The notes beneath the pieces are model-generated. The model did not search any database. It was not told the origin of the DNA and worked only from the letters and a program-made list of their open reading frames with translations. The position numbers and the translations under genes were made by a program. From NCBI GenBank assembly GCA_947379685.1, contig CANCOG010000311.1, positions 1 through 6,221 on the forward strand: a stretch of 6,221 nucleotides of DNA, written 5' to 3'. Positions 5,956 through 6,221 of the stretch are shown here, one piece after another (the first letter of the stretch is position 1; each line of letters opens with the position of its first letter). Source of the stretch: Flavipsychrobacter stenotrophus (GTDB taxonomy: Bacteria; Bacteroidota; Bacteroidia; Chitinophagales; Chitinophagaceae).

Positions 5956-5986
5956 GTAATGCCGCACAATTTAGGTGCGGCATTAC
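5956..5986 (-). terminator. 12-bp hairpin after the T9SS cargo gene
   Basis: GTAATGCCGCAC (5956-5967) and GTGCGGCATTAC (5975-5986) pair perfectly over 12 bp with a 7-base loop. On the minus strand the hairpin starts 22 bases after the stop codon at 6009 and is followed by TATTTGG, a weak T tract. On the plus strand no T tract follows. It most likely ends the T9SS cargo transcript and shields the promoter of the TPR-tilS unit. Confidence 0.7.
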
Positions 5987-6008
5987 CTGAGGGATATCAA
6001 TAAAATGT

Positions 6009-6221
6009 TTATTTAGCGATCACAAAACGTGAATTAAGCTTATTGGCACTACCGGAATTGTCGGTGAACTGTATGGTGTACACGCCATTATTCAGCAAAG
6101 ATGTATTTACCAACGTGTGCAAATCGTGGCAGGGTTGGCTGATCACTGTTCTGCCCAGCGCATCAATTACCCGTACCATTCCATCCACAGATTGAACTCC
6201 AGTGAAGTCAATATTGAAACT
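6009..6221 (-). CDS. C-terminal end of a type IX secretion cargo protein (sorting domain)
   Basis: Only the last 70 codons lie in the window; the gene continues past the right edge, so its main domain is unseen. The fragment matches the type A sorting domain (Por secretion tail) of Bacteroidota. It has V-R-V-I-D-A-L-G-R-T-V at residues 16-26 of the fragment, L-L-N-N-G-V-Y-T-I-Q-F at 42-52, and the ending R-F-V-I-A-K before TAA. This tail directs proteins through the type IX system across the outer membrane, after which it is usually cleaved and the cargo released or attached to the surface. In relatives the D-x-x-G-R and L-x-x-G-x-Y motifs are conserved and both are visible here. Cargo of this class is often a hydrolase, adhesin or cell-surface repeat protein, but nothing here says which. 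Confidence 0.88.
   Translation of the reverse strand, partial: SFNIDFTGVQSVDGMVRVIDALGRTVISQPCHDLHTLVNTSLLNNGVYTIQFTDNSGSANKLNSRFVIAK

Overview
The window reads as chromosomal DNA of a Bacteroidota member, most likely a Chitinophagales/Chitinophagaceae-type organism. The evidence is a type IX secretion (Por) sorting domain at the right end, a lipoprotein with a short basic/acidic tail after its lipobox cysteine, a secreted protein with a carboxypeptidase-regulatory-like N-terminus, two exact TAnnTTTG promoter boxes (the Bacteroidota -7 element), and A-rich leaders with no Shine-Dalgarno sequence. The lineage call is inference; no marker gene here fixes a genus.

Layout from left to right. Bases 1-361 are AT-rich and hold no certain gene, but one 44-codon ORF with a signal-peptide-like start (200-334, +) ends at a consensus promoter box. 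That box probably serves a secreted 319-residue protein of unknown function (362-1321, +). A 223-base gap follows, then a 68-residue basic cytoplasmic protein that looks like a zinc-ribbon family member without most of its cysteines (1545-1751, +), closed by a clear intrinsic terminator (1773-1802). On the minus strand come a GNAT N-acetyltransferase (1847-2335) and, 260 bases further right, a surface-type lipoprotein (2596-3306). A GTG-started rhomboid intramembrane serine protease (3494-4114, +) diverges from the lipoprotein gene. It converges on a minus-strand pair: a small TPR protein (5549-5863) and tilS (4210-5547), separated by one base and probably translationally coupled, behind a good -7 box. 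The window ends in the last 70 codons of a T9SS cargo protein (6009-6221, -) followed by a 12-bp hairpin.

The genes do not form one pathway. TilS makes lysidine in tRNA-Ile and is housekeeping. The rhomboid, the lipoprotein, the carboxypeptidase-regulatory-like protein and the T9SS cargo are envelope or secreted proteins of a kind common in Bacteroidota. I see no phage, transposon, CRISPR array, toxin-antitoxin pair, defence island, tRNA or rRNA. The points most worth a second look are the cysteine-depleted zinc-ribbon-like protein, the short secreted ORF ending at a promoter box, and the rhomboid start, where an in-frame ATG-Lys-Lys-stop sits just upstream of the GTG and abuts a 15-base inverted repeat.
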